Of a stretch of DNA of 64,000 nt, positions 1 to 10,404 are shown piece by piece. The notes under the pieces are model-generated. The model saw only the letters and a program-made list of their open reading frames with translations. It did not search any database and was not told where the DNA came from. A program made the translations under genes and the position numbers. Within the stretch, counting starts at the first letter, position 1; every line of letters begins with the position of its first letter. This DNA is from Phaseolibacter flectens ATCC 12775. Lineage in GTDB: Bacteria > Pseudomonadota > Gammaproteobacteria > Enterobacterales > Enterobacteriaceae. Location: positions 183,084 through 247,083 of the forward strand of contig NZ_JAEE01000001.1 in NCBI RefSeq assembly GCF_000518745.1. Direction: 5' to 3'.

Positions 1-152
1 TGCAATAAGTAACTGAAAGCTTATCTCACTTTCAGACTGCCTAAATGGTCAGCAGTGGCTTTCACTGTTAAAATACATTTATTTACCATTGCAAATCTCT
101 CAGCCTAATTAAGACAAGTCCAGATTTGGCTTCTGACCACTTGGAGTTAAAA

Positions 153-1058
153 ATGAATCGAACGTTAGCCGATCTCGATAACGTTGTTGCCCTAGGTGGC
201 GGCCACGGTTTAGGACGCCTGATGTCCTCTATTGCATTCTTAGGCAGTCGGCTGACTGGTATTGTAACCACCACCGATAATGGGGGATCAACTGGGCGTA
301 TTCGCCAGTCAGTTGGGGGGATTGCTTGGGGCGATATGCGTAATTGCATTAATCAACTGATCACTCACCCCAGTATTGCTGCATCAATGTTTGAATACCG
401 ATTCTCAGGTCAAGGGGAATTGAATGGGCACAATTTGGGAAACCTTATGCTGACTGCTCTTGAGAACCTCAGTGTCAGACCTCTCGAAGCCATCAATCTT
501 ATCCGCAATGTGCTAAAAGTGGATGCCATGTTGATCCCGATGTCTGAACATCCGCTAAATTTGCTCGCTGACAATGATCAAGGGGCTCGTATTTATGGTG
601 AAATGGCCATTGACGCGATGGACACGTTACCCCGTAATCTCAGATTAGATCAAAAAGTACCCGCGACACAAGAAGCCATTGAGCAAATCGAAAAAGCTGA
701 TTTGATCTTAATTGGACCCGGTAGCTTCTATACCAGTCTGTTGCCCATTTTACTGTTAGATGACATCAGCCAAGCGCTGCGGCGCAGCCCTGCTAAAATG
801 ATCTTTATCGATAATTTAGGCAAGGAATTAAGTCCGGCAGGCAAGCTTAACCTAAAGCAAAGGCTGATGATCATCGAGCAGTTGACGCGTCCCAAACGCG
901 TAGATGCGGTCATTGTGGATGCGCACAAGCCATTCTCAGACCTCAGGGAATGGCTACTTGTCCCTCATCCACTCGCTGCAAAGGATATTCCCTATCGCCA
1001 CGACCGCCAATTATTGCATGATGCGATCGAGATCACCCTACAACAACTCAAACCCTAA
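153..1058 (+). CDS. ybhK: YvcK/YbhK-family gluconeogenesis factor
   Basis: A 301-residue protein of the YvcK/CofD-like family, close in length and sequence to E. coli YbhK (about 302). A glycine-rich GGGHGLG motif lies at residues 15-21 and [12 protein letters not shown] at about 40-51, as expected for the nucleotide-sugar-binding fold. The ATG at 153 is chosen over an upstream in-frame TTG at 126 because GGAG sits 6 bases before it and the homologous proteins begin with NRTLADLD. In Bacillus the family supports growth on gluconeogenic carbon sources and cell-wall balance; the enterobacterial role is not settled. It converges on uvrB with no gap. Confidence 0.93.
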   Translation: MNRTLADLDNVVALGGGHGLGRLMSSIAFLGSRLTGIVTTTDNGGSTGRIRQSVGGIAWGDMRNCINQLITHPSIAASMFEYRFSGQGELNGHNLGNLMLTALENLSVRPLEAINLIRNVLKVDAMLIPMSEHPLNLLADNDQGARIYGEMAIDAMDTLPRNLRLDQKVPATQEAIEQIEKADLILIGPGSFYTSLLPILLLDDISQALRRSPAKMIFIDNLGKELSPAGKLNLKQRLMIIEQLTRPKRVDAVIVDAHKPFSDLREWLLVPHPLAAKDIPYRHDRQLLHDAIEITLQQLKP

Positions 1059-3092
1059 TCAGGCACTCGCAATAAATTGGGCTCTTAACTGCGCCAATTT
1101 ATCACGCAGGGCGGCGGCTTCTTCAAATTCAAGATCTTGAGCTAATTGGAACATTTTTTGCTCCAACTCGTTCATCTGCTTCTGTAATTGTTTTGCACTT
1201 AATTGATTCCATTGCGATTCATCATGCTGTTGTTGTTTACTTTGGCTATTTGGGGCTAGCTTGTTTCGATTTCTGCCTGGCACAGCGGATTGCCCCATTT
1301 CCAATATGTCATTGATTTTCTTGTTTAATCCGGCAGGAACAATCCCTCTCTCTTTATTCCATTGTTGCTGCTTTTCACGCCGACGTTCAGTTTCATCTAT
1401 CGCCTTGGCCATGGACGGCGTGATGCGATCAGCATATAAAATCGCTTTGCCATTCACATTGCGAGCCGCGCGACCAATCGTCTGGATAAGCGATCGCTCC
1501 GAACGTAAAAAACCTTCTTTATCCGCATCAAGAATGGCTACCAATGACACTTCAGGCATATCCAGCCCTTCACGCAACAGGTTTATTCCCACCAGCACAT
1601 CAAATTCGCCTAATCTTAAATCTCGGATGATTTCCATCCTTTCGACAGTATCAATATCTGAATGCAAGTATCGCACACGTTCTCCATGTTCTTCCAAATA
1701 CTCAGTCAAATCTTCTGACATGCGTTTGGTCAACGTCGTCACGAGTACTCGTTCGTTAATGGCAACCCTTTTTCTAATCTCAGACAATAAATCATCCACT
1801 TGTGTCGTGACTGGCCTCACTTCCAATAGCGGATCCAATAGCCCGGTTGGTCTGACGACCTGCTCAATAATATCGCCGCCTGATTTATCTAGCTCATAAG
1901 CCCCTGGCGTAGCAGAGACATAAATCGATTGCGGTGCTAACGCTTCAAATTCTTCAAATTTCATTGGTCGGTTATCCAGCGCCGAGGGCAAGCGAAAACC
2001 ATATTCAACCAAAGTCTCTTTGCGAGCCCGATCGCCTCGATACATGCCGCCGATTTGTGGGATCGTTACGTGTGATTCATCAATAATCAACAAGCCATCT
2101 GCCGGCAGGTAATCGAATAACGTAGGGGGCGCTTCGCCAGGGCCACGCCCAGACAAAAAGCGGGAGTAATTTTCAATACCAGAGCAATAGCCCAATTCAT
2201 TCATCATTTCTAAATCAAACTGCGTGCGTTGGGTTAAGCGTTGTTCCTCAACCAATTTATTATTGTCCAATAACACTTGACGCCTTTCTGCTAATTCTTT
2301 TTTGATTAACTCCATGGCTTCCAACAAGCGTTCTCTGGGGGTGACATAGTGAGTTTTTGGATAAATCGTGTAACGATTGACCCCCTGCTCAACTTGCCCG
2401 GTTAATGGGTCAAACAAAGAGAGTCGTTCAACTTCATCATCAAAAAGCTCCACCCTTAAGGCGGTATCATCCGACTCAGCCATAAAAATATCAATGACTT
2501 CACCTCTGACACGAAACGTCCCCCGCTGAAACGCTTGGTCATTACGAGTGTACTGCAACTCCGAGAGTCGCCGGAGTATACTGCGCTGATCAATGATCAT
2601 GCCACGATTAAGGTGCAAGATCATTTTTAAGTAGGCATCTGGCGAACCTAAGCCATAGATAGCCGACACGGATGCCACCACAATGACATCTCGACGCTCA
2701 AGTAACGCTTTCGTCGCCGACAAACGCATTTGCTCAATATGTTCGTTTACAGACGCATCTTTTTCAATAAAGGTATCGGAACCTGGCACGTACGCTTCTG
2801 GCTGATAGTAATCATAGTAAGAAACAAAATACTCAACCGCGTTATCAGGGAAGAACGCTTTCATTTCGCCATATAATTGCGCAGCCAAGGTTTTATTCGG
2901 CGCAAGGATCATTGTTGGCCGGTTCTTATCAGCTATCACATTCGCAATAGTAAACGTTTTACCTGATCCAGTTACACCTAACAAAGTCTGATGGGCGAGA
3001 CCATCGTCCAGCCCAGCTTTAAGCAACCGTATCGCCTCAGGTTGATCGCCAGAGGGTTGAAATTCAGAATGGAGAGTGAAGACTTTACTCAT
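1059..3092 (-). CDS. uvrB: Excinuclease ABC subunit B
   Basis: UvrB is the damage-verifying helicase-like subunit of nucleotide excision repair; it is loaded by UvrA and recruits UvrC. The 677-residue product has the Walker A motif GVTGSGKT at 39-46, the tyrosine-rich beta-hairpin ([10 protein letters not shown], near residue 92) that clamps DNA, helicase motifs including DESH, and a C-terminal UVR motif ([11 protein letters not shown], near 655) that binds UvrC. Length matches E. coli (673). An SOS box lies about 75 bases upstream, so LexA control is expected. It lies downstream of bioD on the same strand but is separated by 570 bases and so has its own promoter. Confidence 0.97.
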   Translation of the reverse strand: MSKVFTLHSEFQPSGDQPEAIRLLKAGLDDGLAHQTLLGVTGSGKTFTIANVIADKNRPTMILAPNKTLAAQLYGEMKAFFPDNAVEYFVSYYDYYQPEAYVPGSDTFIEKDASVNEHIEQMRLSATKALLERRDVIVVASVSAIYGLGSPDAYLKMILHLNRGMIIDQRSILRRLSELQYTRNDQAFQRGTFRVRGEVIDIFMAESDDTALRVELFDDEVERLSLFDPLTGQVEQGVNRYTIYPKTHYVTPRERLLEAMELIKKELAERRQVLLDNNKLVEEQRLTQRTQFDLEMMNELGYCSGIENYSRFLSGRGPGEAPPTLFDYLPADGLLIIDESHVTIPQIGGMYRGDRARKETLVEYGFRLPSALDNRPMKFEEFEALAPQSIYVSATPGAYELDKSGGDIIEQVVRPTGLLDPLLEVRPVTTQVDDLLSEIRKRVAINERVLVTTLTKRMSEDLTEYLEEHGERVRYLHSDIDTVERMEIIRDLRLGEFDVLVGINLLREGLDMPEVSLVAILDADKEGFLRSERSLIQTIGRAARNVNGKAILYADRITPSMAKAIDETERRREKQQQWNKERGIVPAGLNKKINDILEMGQSAVPGRNRNKLAPNSQSKQQQHDESQWNQLSAKQLQKQMNELEQKMFQLAQDLEFEEAAALRDKLAQLRAQFIASA

Positions 3093-3166
3093 AGATTAAG
3101 ATCCTGCTCAGCGATAGGAGGGTTGGTCAGTCTACGCCGTTCAGTGCAAAAAACCAACCTGTTATG

Positions 3167-3182
3167 CTGGATAAAAAACCAG
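3167..3182 (-). promoter_or_regulatory. LexA (SOS) box upstream of uvrB
   Basis: On the minus strand this 16-mer reads CTGGTTTTTTATCCAG, a CTG-N10-CAG LexA site. It is one base different from the known E. coli uvrB operator and sits at a similar distance before the gene. Confidence 0.8.
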
Positions 3183-3441
3183 TCATCAGGGTAAGCAGCG
3201 TCATTACACGATTTCTCTGTCATTGCTCGTGACATTGAGGGGTTATCCCCAAATGAATATTATATTCATGATTTGTCAAGTTAGTGTAATAATCATTACT
3301 CAAATCATCGGCCCCCATCTTGATTTTATATAACTTATTGAAAATAAACAAAATTGATATAAAGATTGAATTAGCACCATTCTAAAGCAATGCCGCGTAT
3401 TACCTGACTTTACCTAACTTTTAAGACGTTAATGCACATGG

Positions 3442-3499
3442 TTATCCACAGGAACGGTGGATAACCGACTGTAGCCCTTATCAATTGGCCTGTGAATAA
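3442..3499. other. DARS1: DnaA-box cluster, DARS1-like DnaA-reactivating site
   Basis: Three DnaA boxes lie within 58 bases: TTATCCACA forward at 3442-3450 (perfect), its inverted partner at 3456-3464 (TTATCCACC on the minus strand), and TTATTCACA on the minus strand at 3491-3499 (perfect to TTATNCACA). E. coli DARS1 lies in this same bioD-uvrB intergenic region and has a core of two facing boxes plus a third in the orientation of the second. Known DARS sites promote ADP-to-nucleotide exchange on DnaA and so stimulate initiation at oriC. The assignment rests on location and box layout; the facing boxes also form a 10-bp hairpin stem. A strongly A/T-rich stretch follows at about 3520-3580. Confidence 0.8.
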
Positions 3500-3663
3500 A
3501 ATTCGATAAGGGTTCCAAAATCAAAAAAAAAATTTAAAAAAAATTTTTTAAATAAATTTAGCCGAAAAAATAATATTTAATGCTTCTCATTATCAATCAC
3601 TTCCAGTTTCCCGCGACACCGATTCCATTCACAAAATGTCTAATTTGTTATCGTGTCTTCGCG

Positions 3664-4350
3664 TTAAACTGTCATTGCCTCATCCGGCAATCTGACATAT
3701 CCCCCCAGCGCAGCGAGGGGCGTTTGCTGATCCAGATAGGGAATTTCACCCAATAATGGGGCATGCAAGTGCTGTGTTAAATAGGCGAGGTACTCTTGAT
3801 TACGATGCTGTTGTGACAATGGATGATTCGCGATCCAACCCACTAAAGGCAGCCCGGCCTGTTTAATGGCAGCCTGAGTTAATAATGCGTGATTAATGCA
3901 GCCTAACTTCATCCCCACAACCAAGATAACGGGTAATTGTTGGCAGCTCACCCAATCAGCAAAGGTAAACTCATCACTTAAGGGGGTTAGCCAGCCCCCC
4001 GCACCTTCGACAATAATTCGCTCAGCCTTTGCTTGTAGCTGATGTAAGCCTTGATTGAGGCGGTTTGGATCAATTCGCTGTTGCTGCTCCAAACTGGCAA
4101 TGTGTGGCGACGTGGGCTCAGCGAAGGTATAGGGATTGATCTCATCATATGAAAGCGACTGATTACAAGCTTGCTGTAGCAGCAATGCATCCGAGTTACG
4201 CCAGCCTTCTGGCTGCCAGTCAGATCCGGATGCCACCGGTTTGTATGCCGCCGTGACGTATCCCGACGCTGAGAGTGCCTGCAATAATGCGATTGAAGCC
4301 ACGGTTTTCCCCACATCGGTATCTGTCCCCGTAATAAACCAACTGACCAT
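3664..4350 (-). CDS. bioD: Dethiobiotin synthetase
   Basis: BioD closes the ureido ring of dethiobiotin from 7,8-diaminopelargonic acid, CO2 and ATP in the cytoplasm. The 228-residue product has the P-loop GTDTDVGKT at residues 8-16, the KPVASG substrate-binding segment, and EGAGGW. It is the last gene of bioBFCD; its ATG overlaps the TAA of bioC by one base, so translation is probably coupled. The operon reads away from the BirA operator near 7350. Confidence 0.96.
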   Translation of the reverse strand: MVSWFITGTDTDVGKTVASIALLQALSASGYVTAAYKPVASGSDWQPEGWRNSDALLLQQACNQSLSYDEINPYTFAEPTSPHIASLEQQQRIDPNRLNQGLHQLQAKAERIIVEGAGGWLTPLSDEFTFADWVSCQQLPVILVVGMKLGCINHALLTQAAIKQAGLPLVGWIANHPLSQQHRNQEYLAYLTQHLHAPLLGEIPYLDQQTPLAALGGYVRLPDEAMTV

Positions 4351-5117
4351 TAATTCATTACTCCATAAATAACTTGATAAGTCACCGTGTATCCCAAGGG
4401 ATCACGGGGCCAATACTGTTCCAACAATTGTAGCTTGTGACGATTTAATGGACGAAGGGCTGAATTCGGTGCTAAATACGTTGCGCCCACCCCCTTTAAT
4501 GACCACATCGCATCAAGCGCACTGTGAAAGTGGCATCTGACCGGTTCCAAATAAAATTGCATCGGCGTATCTTGTAACTGCGCAGCTAACCAATCAAAAC
4601 GGATAAACTGATTGGTGGGAGCCTGATGACCAAGACGGCGAAACGCGGTGACCAGTTCGGGTAAGGATCCGTCACCCAAGGTTGTGCAGCGTAATTGTCC
4701 CTGCACCGTCAGCAGTGCCAGTAATTGGCGGATCGCCTTGACTTGGTCAGCACTCCACTGCAAGGCAAGATTGCTCCATAGCTGATTCACACTGCCATCA
4801 CGCAGTGGTAACTGATCCAGATCAGCGCGAAGATACCAATCTGCTGACTGACAACACTGGGCTTGGTTCAACATTCCAGCCGACAAATCCATTGCAACCA
4901 CTTTATGCCCCGCTGCACGTAACTGCCGACTGTAATACCCATCGCCACACCCTAAATCCAGCACAACACCTGGATGAGAGAAGGGGGCACGGGTCAATAA
5001 GCGATCACCAGTTAGCCTTTGCAAAACAGAATAATTGGCATAGTGACTCGCGGCGCGACCAAAACGTTGCGCGATCCGTTGTTTGATCTGTTGATCTTTA
5101 TTCGTGGTTAAGGGCAT
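4350..5117 (-). CDS. bioC: Malonyl-ACP O-methyltransferase
   Basis: BioC methylates the free carboxyl of malonyl-ACP so that the fatty acid pathway can build the pimeloyl chain of biotin. The 255-residue protein has the SAM-binding motif DLGCGDG at 54-60 and the acidic motif AMDLSAGML after it. The start at 5117 (MPLTTNKDQ) matches family N-termini; an open frame continues upstream to 5222 but only inside bioF. The gene therefore overlaps the 3' end of bioF by 20 bases. No bioH gene was found in this window. Confidence 0.94.
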   Translation of the reverse strand: MPLTTNKDQQIKQRIAQRFGRAASHYANYSVLQRLTGDRLLTRAPFSHPGVVLDLGCGDGYYSRQLRAAGHKVVAMDLSAGMLNQAQCCQSADWYLRADLDQLPLRDGSVNQLWSNLALQWSADQVKAIRQLLALLTVQGQLRCTTLGDGSLPELVTAFRRLGHQAPTNQFIRFDWLAAQLQDTPMQFYLEPVRCHFHSALDAMWSLKGVGATYLAPNSALRPLNRHKLQLLEQYWPRDPLGYTVTYQVIYGVMN

Positions 5118-6255
5118 ATAATCCCTCCAGTAAATGATCAATTTGTGCCGAAGTATGCGCTGCAGATAATGTAACACGTAATCTAGCTTGATTAACCGGT
5201 ACCGTCGGTGGACGGATCGCACTGACCCAACACCCTGCCGCCCGTAATTTCCGGGACAATGTCATGGCGTGATCAGTATCACCAAGAATAATGGGCTGGA
5301 TCGGCGTTGTCGATTCCGCAAGCTGGTAGTGAGGAAGCTGCTGCATACCCTGACGAAACCGCTGAATATTGGCGTTAAGCTGGTCACGCAAGCGATCCCC
5401 TTGCTTGACCAACTCTAAGGCTCGGCGGATCGCTTCGAGTTGTGCCCCCGGTAGCGCAGTACTGTAAATAAGGTGCCGAGAGGTTTGGATAAGATACGCC
5501 GCGATCTCAGCACAGCAAAGTATTGCTGCACCACTTACGCCAAACGCCTTACCAAAGGTGACTAACAATATATCGGGCTTTACCCCCTGCTGATGACAGC
5601 TCCCCTGCCCCTGTTGACCGGTAATGCCAATACCATGAGCATCATCAATCATAAGAAGACTGCCTGAGCGTTGGCTCAGCTGATAGAGTTCCCTTATCGG
5701 CGCTTTATCACCCTCCATACTGAACACCCCTTCACTGACTAACAGGGTGCCACCAGTAATGGAGCGCGATAAGAGTGTGTGTAAATGGGTCAGATCATTG
5801 TGACGGTAACGGCAAAGGGTCGCAGGGGATAATAACGCCGCTTCTTGTATGGAAGCATGACTCAGTTTATCAAGGATGACCCGATCTTTCGCTGTCAGTA
5901 AACTGAATAATAAGGCTTGATTTGCCGCAAAGCCGGAGTTGAATAATAAGGCATGAGAATAACCCAGCCAATCACTTAACTCCTGCTCTAATTGCTCAGC
6001 CACTGGACTATACCCCGTCACATAAGAGGAGGCAGCAAAACCCGCTCCCCACCGTGCTGCCCCCCGCTGCCAAGCCTCAATCACCTCAGGATGTTGACTC
6101 AGCCCAAGATAGTCATTTGAGGAAAAGTTATCATACTGCTGGTTTAAAAAACGTAATTTGGCACCAGCCAATAATTGTACAGGCTGGCGGACACGATAAC
6201 GTTGTTGCGATTTGATCTGGGCCAGTTTTTCCGATATTCGTTGTTGCCAAATCAT
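5098..6255 (-). CDS. bioF: 8-amino-7-oxononanoate synthase
   Basis: This PLP enzyme condenses pimeloyl-ACP with L-alanine to give 8-amino-7-oxononanoate. The 385-residue protein shows the SNDYLGL entry motif near 46-52, DDAHGIG near 204-210, and the PLP lysine K236 in TFGKAFG, the same number as in E. coli. Its ATG overlaps the bioB stop codon (ATGA), so it is translationally coupled to bioB. Confidence 0.96.
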   Translation of the reverse strand: MIWQQRISEKLAQIKSQQRYRVRQPVQLLAGAKLRFLNQQYDNFSSNDYLGLSQHPEVIEAWQRGAARWGAGFAASSYVTGYSPVAEQLEQELSDWLGYSHALLFNSGFAANQALLFSLLTAKDRVILDKLSHASIQEAALLSPATLCRYRHNDLTHLHTLLSRSITGGTLLVSEGVFSMEGDKAPIRELYQLSQRSGSLLMIDDAHGIGITGQQGQGSCHQQGVKPDILLVTFGKAFGVSGAAILCCAEIAAYLIQTSRHLIYSTALPGAQLEAIRRALELVKQGDRLRDQLNANIQRFRQGMQQLPHYQLAESTTPIQPIILGDTDHAMTLSRKLRAAGCWVSAIRPPTVPVNQARLRVTLSAAHTSAQIDHLLEGLYALNHE

Positions 6256-7286
6256 GATGTCGCCGCATTATAAAATAGGGCATCATCACTGTTGGTTAGG
6301 GTCTGTTGTAAATGCTGTGCCTGTTCAATATCACCAAACTCAGTATGCTGATGGGCTGGTCTGATACCCAACTTACGGAATAACAACACATCACTGTCTT
6401 GCTCAGGATTGGTGGTCGTCAGTAATTTACAACCATAAAAAATTGAATTGGCGCCAGCCATAAAACAAAGTGCCTGAGTCTGTTCATTCATCTGTTCGCG
6501 TCCAGCGGATAGTCTCACCCAAGACATTGGCATCATAATCCGGGCGACCGCAATGGTACGGATAAAATCAAAGGGATCCACATCGGGATTATCCGCAAAA
6601 GGCGTGCCTTTTACTTTCACCAACATGTTGATAGGCACACTTTGGGGAGGATTTGGCAGATTGGCAAGCTGCACCAGTAAGCCGGCTCGATCTTGTACCG
6701 TCTCCCCCAAACCGACAATACCACCTGAGCAAACATTCATGCCGGCTTGACGAACGGTGTCTAGGGTATCTAATCGCTCCTGATAACTGCGAGTTGTCAC
6801 AATGTTACCGTAGAATTCCGGCGAGGTATCAAGATTGTGGTTATAATAATCCAATCCCGCTTTAGCCAATCGCTCGGCTTGCGCTGGGGTCAGGGTGCCC
6901 AAGGTCATGCAAGTTTCCAGACCCAATTGTTTCACGCCTGCAACCATCTGCTCTAAATAAGGCATGTCTCTATCATGAGGATTTTTCCATGCCGCGCCCA
7001 TGCAAAAACGCCCAGATCCCGCCTGTTTTGCCTTACGCGCAGAGGCCAGAACCTGTTCGACTTCCATTAAGCGTTCGGCTTCTAATCCTGTTTTATATCT
7101 GGCACTTTGCGGACAGTATTTACAATCTTCAGGGCAGGCTCCGGTCTTAATAGAGAGTAAGGTACTGATTTGTAACTTATTGGGTTCGAAATGCTGACGA
7201 TGGATCTGTTGTGCTTCAAATAAAAGATCCATAAAAGGCTTCTGAAACAATGCATTCGCTTGTTGTACGGTCCAGACTTGGGCCAT
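6252..7286 (-). CDS. bioB: Biotin synthase
   Basis: This radical SAM enzyme inserts sulfur into dethiobiotin. The 344-residue product has the CxxxCxxC motif for the radical SAM [4Fe-4S] cluster at C51, C55 and C58. Ligands of the sacrificial [2Fe-2S] cluster appear at C95, C126, C186 and R258, each two residues lower than in E. coli. The ATG at 7286 is preferred to an in-frame TTG six bases upstream, because GGAG is 8 bases before the ATG. It is first in bioBFCD, divergent from bioA. Confidence 0.97.
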   Translation of the reverse strand: MAQVWTVQQANALFQKPFMDLLFEAQQIHRQHFEPNKLQISTLLSIKTGACPEDCKYCPQSARYKTGLEAERLMEVEQVLASARKAKQAGSGRFCMGAAWKNPHDRDMPYLEQMVAGVKQLGLETCMTLGTLTPAQAERLAKAGLDYYNHNLDTSPEFYGNIVTTRSYQERLDTLDTVRQAGMNVCSGGIVGLGETVQDRAGLLVQLANLPNPPQSVPINMLVKVKGTPFADNPDVDPFDFIRTIAVARIMMPMSWVRLSAGREQMNEQTQALCFMAGANSIFYGCKLLTTTNPEQDSDVLLFRKLGIRPAHQHTEFGDIEQAQHLQQTLTNSDDALFYNAATS

Positions 7287-7330
7287 AATCAATTCTCCGC
7301 GGTTAACATGAATGGAATTTAACGCTAAAC

Positions 7331-7363
7331 TTGTAAAGCTAATTTCATAAATATACTTTACAT
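7331..7363. promoter_or_regulatory. BirA (biotin repressor) operator between bioB and bioA
   Basis: An imperfect inverted repeat, TTGTAAAGC then 15 bases then ACTTTACAT, fits the BirA operator consensus (TTGTAAACC, spacer, GGTTTACAA) and lies in the bioA-bioB divergent region where the E. coli operator is found. Biotinyl-AMP-bound BirA would repress both directions. The right half-site ends only four bases before the bioA ATG. Confidence 0.75.
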
Positions 7364-7367
7364 CATT

Positions 7368-8663
7368 ATGCTAACAACTGCAGACCTTAATTTTGACCGC
7401 CAACATATCTGGCACCCCTATACTTCGATGCGCAATCCTTTGCCCTGCTATCCGGTCATTTCGGCCAGTGGCTGTCTACTGACCTTGAGTCATGGTCAAC
7501 AACTTGTTGATGGGATGTCTTCTTGGTGGGCGGCGATCCATGGCTACAATCATCCCCGCCTCAATCACGCTTTGCAGCAGCAAATGCAGCAAATGTCACA
7601 TGTAATGTTCGGCGGGATCACTCATCCTGCCGCCATTACTTTGTGCCGCAAATTACTTGATATTGCGCCCGCGGGCTTGGAAAAAGTTTTCCTTTGTGAC
7701 TCAGGTTCAGTTGCCGTGGAAGTGGCCATGAAAATGGCGATACAATACTGGAGTGGTGCATCGCAACCACGAAGACAATTCCTGACCTTACGCCAGGGCT
7801 ATCATGGCGATACCTTCGCCGCAATGTCCGTTTGTGATCCGGATAATTCGATGCATGCGTTATGGCGAGGCTATCTACCGAAACATCAGTTTGTCGCAGC
7901 CCCGCAGATTGCCTTTCATCAAGCCTGGCAAGAGCAGGATTGTGAGGAGCTGCAAGAAACGTTGCAGCACCACCACCAGCAAATTGCCGCAATCATTCTC
8001 GAGCCGGTGGTCCAAGGCGCAGGTGGCATGCGCTTTTATCATCCGCAGTATCTTAAACGTGTCAGATCCCTGTGTGATCATTATGGTCTGCTGTTGATTG
8101 CCGATGAAATTGCTACTGGATTTGGACGAACCGGCCGATTATTTGCCTGCGAATATGCGGCGATCTCACCGGATATTCTGTGTGTAGGCAAAGGGTTAAC
8201 GGGTGGAACTCTGACCTTAGCAGCCACACTCACGACCGTTCATGTCGCCGAACAAATTAGCGACAGTCCAGCAGGCTGTTTTATGCATGGTCCGACGTTT
8301 ATGGCCAATCCGCTTGCTTGTGCTGTTGCCACAGAAAGTTTAGCTATTTTAGCCGAAAATAAGTGGCAACAGCAGGTCAAGGAAATTGAACAACACCTGC
8401 AACAGGCACTGTTACCACTCAACGACCATCCTCGAGTCAAAAATGCACGCGTACTCGGTGCAATTGGCGTGCTAGAATGTCAGCAACCGGTCAATATGGC
8501 TGCAATCCAACAATTTTTTGTCACGCAAGGCGTTTGGATCCGGCCTTTTGGTAAACTTATCTATGTCATGCCGCCTTATATTATTCATCAGGCGCAATTG
8601 CAGTGTTTAACTGATGCCATGACCCGTGCGCTCGACAAGCCCATGTTATTTGAATCGTGCTGA
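7368..8663 (+). CDS. bioA: Adenosylmethionine-8-amino-7-oxononanoate aminotransferase
   Basis: BioA converts 8-amino-7-oxononanoate to 7,8-diaminopelargonic acid using SAM as amino donor. The 431-residue class III aminotransferase has HIWHPYTSM near the N-terminus, the [11 protein letters not shown] motif (246-256) and the PLP lysine K275 in GKGLTGG. The start is fixed by the conserved N-terminus, but no Shine-Dalgarno sequence precedes it and the BirA operator abuts it, so the transcript probably has a very short leader. It is divergent from bioBFCD. Confidence 0.96.
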   Translation: MLTTADLNFDRQHIWHPYTSMRNPLPCYPVISASGCLLTLSHGQQLVDGMSSWWAAIHGYNHPRLNHALQQQMQQMSHVMFGGITHPAAITLCRKLLDIAPAGLEKVFLCDSGSVAVEVAMKMAIQYWSGASQPRRQFLTLRQGYHGDTFAAMSVCDPDNSMHALWRGYLPKHQFVAAPQIAFHQAWQEQDCEELQETLQHHHQQIAAIILEPVVQGAGGMRFYHPQYLKRVRSLCDHYGLLLIADEIATGFGRTGRLFACEYAAISPDILCVGKGLTGGTLTLAATLTTVHVAEQISDSPAGCFMHGPTFMANPLACAVATESLAILAENKWQQQVKEIEQHLQQALLPLNDHPRVKNARVLGAIGVLECQQPVNMAAIQQFFVTQGVWIRPFGKLIYVMPPYIIHQAQLQCLTDAMTRALDKPMLFESC

Positions 8664-8750
8664 TTGCAGGCATTCAGTCTCTTTGTCAGCAACAAATTGA
8701 CTTCATTAAAGATCATTTTCATCTGTTTACTATAACCAAGAGGAGTACAC

Positions 8751-9227
8751 ATGCAGATTTTTAGCCAAGATCTCAACGATGGGCAGACCATGCCTAACAA
8801 GCATGTTTTTAATGGAATGGGCTATCAAGGAGAAAATATTTCACCCCAGTTAAGCTGGCAAGGCGCTCCCCCGGCAACGCAGAGTTTTGTGATCACCTGT
8901 TTTGACCCTGATGCCCCGACTGGCTCGGGTTGGTGGCACTGGGTCGTCGCTAATATCCCTGCTGATTGCCATGAGCTAAAACAGGGGGCGGGCTCAGGAT
9001 CTGCGCCCTTACCTGAAGGCGCCATACAGACCCGCACCGACTTTGGTCAAGCTGGATACGGCGGGGCTGCTCCCCCAGCTGGACGCAGTCACCGTTACAT
9101 TTTTACTGTGCATGCTTTGGATTGCGCCAGCATCGACGTGGACAGAGATTCCAGTGGCGCGATGGTTGGTTTTAACGTTTTCGCTCATTCACTGGCCAGT
9201 GCTAACCTGACCGTCACCTTCAATTAA
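8751..9227 (+). CDS. ybhB: YbhB, PEBP (RKIP-like) family protein
   Basis: A 158-residue phosphatidylethanolamine-binding-protein family member. The ligand-site signature is visible as CFDPDAPTGSGWWHW (about 50-64) and a GRSHRY segment near 115. A strong AGGAG precedes the ATG. The E. coli homologue sits at the same place next to bioA; its physiological role is unknown. There is no signal peptide, so it is cytoplasmic. Confidence 0.93.
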   Translation: MQIFSQDLNDGQTMPNKHVFNGMGYQGENISPQLSWQGAPPATQSFVITCFDPDAPTGSGWWHWVVANIPADCHELKQGAGSGSAPLPEGAIQTRTDFGQAGYGGAAPPAGRSHRYIFTVHALDCASIDVDRDSSGAMVGFNVFAHSLASANLTVTFN

Positions 9228-9269
9228 TCGCCGAGGCCTTTATCAATCTCGATAACGGCCTCTCGAGGT

Positions 9270-10262
9270 TCAGTTAGCTAAGACGTGTACCGCAACCCAC
9301 ATGGCACCTTGACCCACTGGGTAGCGTTGATGCTCAGTAAGTTGGCCTTTTTCGCCAATTTTATAGACGGCAAGCGAGTCTGATTTTTGACCCACCGCGA
9401 ATAAAAATTGCCCCGTTTTATCAATGTTAAACCCTCTTGGTTGGGTTTCAGTTGGGTAATATCCATTAATTTCAAGCCGTTCGCCATTATCACTGACGGC
9501 AAAACACGTGATAAGACTGCTAGTACGATCACAGGCATAAAGGTATTGATTATTGGCAGTCAAATGAATATCTGCCGCCCAACGGGTTCCCTCAAACTCA
9601 GTCGGCATCAGATCCACAGTTTGTAAAATCTCTGCCCCATTATCGTTAAGTTTTAATACCAATACGGTACTATCTAATTCGTTCACCACATAAGCAATCT
9701 GACCGTTCCCATGCATGGCCATATGACGTGGACCTGAACCGGATCCCGTTGATATGGTCGCGTGTTGACTGATACCTTTCAGGTCCGTCGCCGTCAAATC
9801 TAGGACGGCAATCAGATCGTGTTTCAGTGCAGGTACATACAGGTAACGCCCCATGTTATCAGGATTGGTGGAATGACAACCTGCTAAACCACCAATGATT
9901 TTGGCAGGCGCCCCTACCCGACCTTGCTGATCAAGCGGACTGATACTGACTTGCCCATCATGGTAATACGCTACAAACAGCCGTTTTGCTTGGTGATCGA
10001 CAGATAAATGAGTGGCACTGCCTGGTAGCGCCGTTTCCCCCGCAAAACTAAGCTTACCTTCATGATCAATATGCCAAGCCACCACACGAAAATCAGGGCG
10101 AACCCCCGCATACAGCATGGATGCTTTATCATTGATAGCCAGTGGCTGAACTTGGCCTCTCGCTTCGACGGTTTGTAACAACACCAGATCACCTTGCGCT
10201 TGAAGTTGCCAAACATGGATCTGCTCACTGTCAGGGCTGGCGGTATAAATGATTTGCTGCAT
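9270..10262 (-). CDS. pgl: 6-phosphogluconolactonase (beta-propeller type)
   Basis: This enzyme hydrolyses 6-phosphogluconolactone to 6-phosphogluconate in the oxidative pentose phosphate pathway. The 330-residue sequence aligns along its length with E. coli Pgl/YbhE (331), a seven-bladed propeller unrelated to the NagB-like lactonases. Conserved segments include GSGPRHMA, NELDSTV and the C-terminal TQPRGFNID. It is divergent from ybhA, as in E. coli. Confidence 0.95.
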   Translation of the reverse strand: MQQIIYTASPDSEQIHVWQLQAQGDLVLLQTVEARGQVQPLAINDKASMLYAGVRPDFRVVAWHIDHEGKLSFAGETALPGSATHLSVDHQAKRLFVAYYHDGQVSISPLDQQGRVGAPAKIIGGLAGCHSTNPDNMGRYLYVPALKHDLIAVLDLTATDLKGISQHATISTGSGSGPRHMAMHGNGQIAYVVNELDSTVLVLKLNDNGAEILQTVDLMPTEFEGTRWAADIHLTANNQYLYACDRTSSLITCFAVSDNGERLEINGYYPTETQPRGFNIDKTGQFLFAVGQKSDSLAVYKIGEKGQLTEHQRYPVGQGAMWVAVHVLAN

Positions 10263-10404
10263 AATTTCTCCTGAAATCGGGGTAAAACAATGAATACTTT
10301 CTGTGTTATTTTATCAAAAAGAGGGATTTAGCACGGCTATTTTTGTTTAGCCACAGCCAGCGGTGTACACTGACTTTACCCTATAACAGTTAACAGGTTT
10401 TGTT

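Larger units (their letters stand above)
3093..3663. other. bioD-uvrB intergenic region
   Basis: No protein gene was found in these 571 bases. They contain the uvrB SOS box, the DARS1-like DnaA boxes, an A/T tract near 3520-3580 and a Fur-box-like sequence at 3576-3594. Confidence 0.7.

Noticed and set aside
3430-3600. Plasmid- or phage-type replication origin
   Set aside because: DnaA boxes and an A/T tract are present but there are no iterons, initiator gene or GATC cluster; the position fits DARS1 better.
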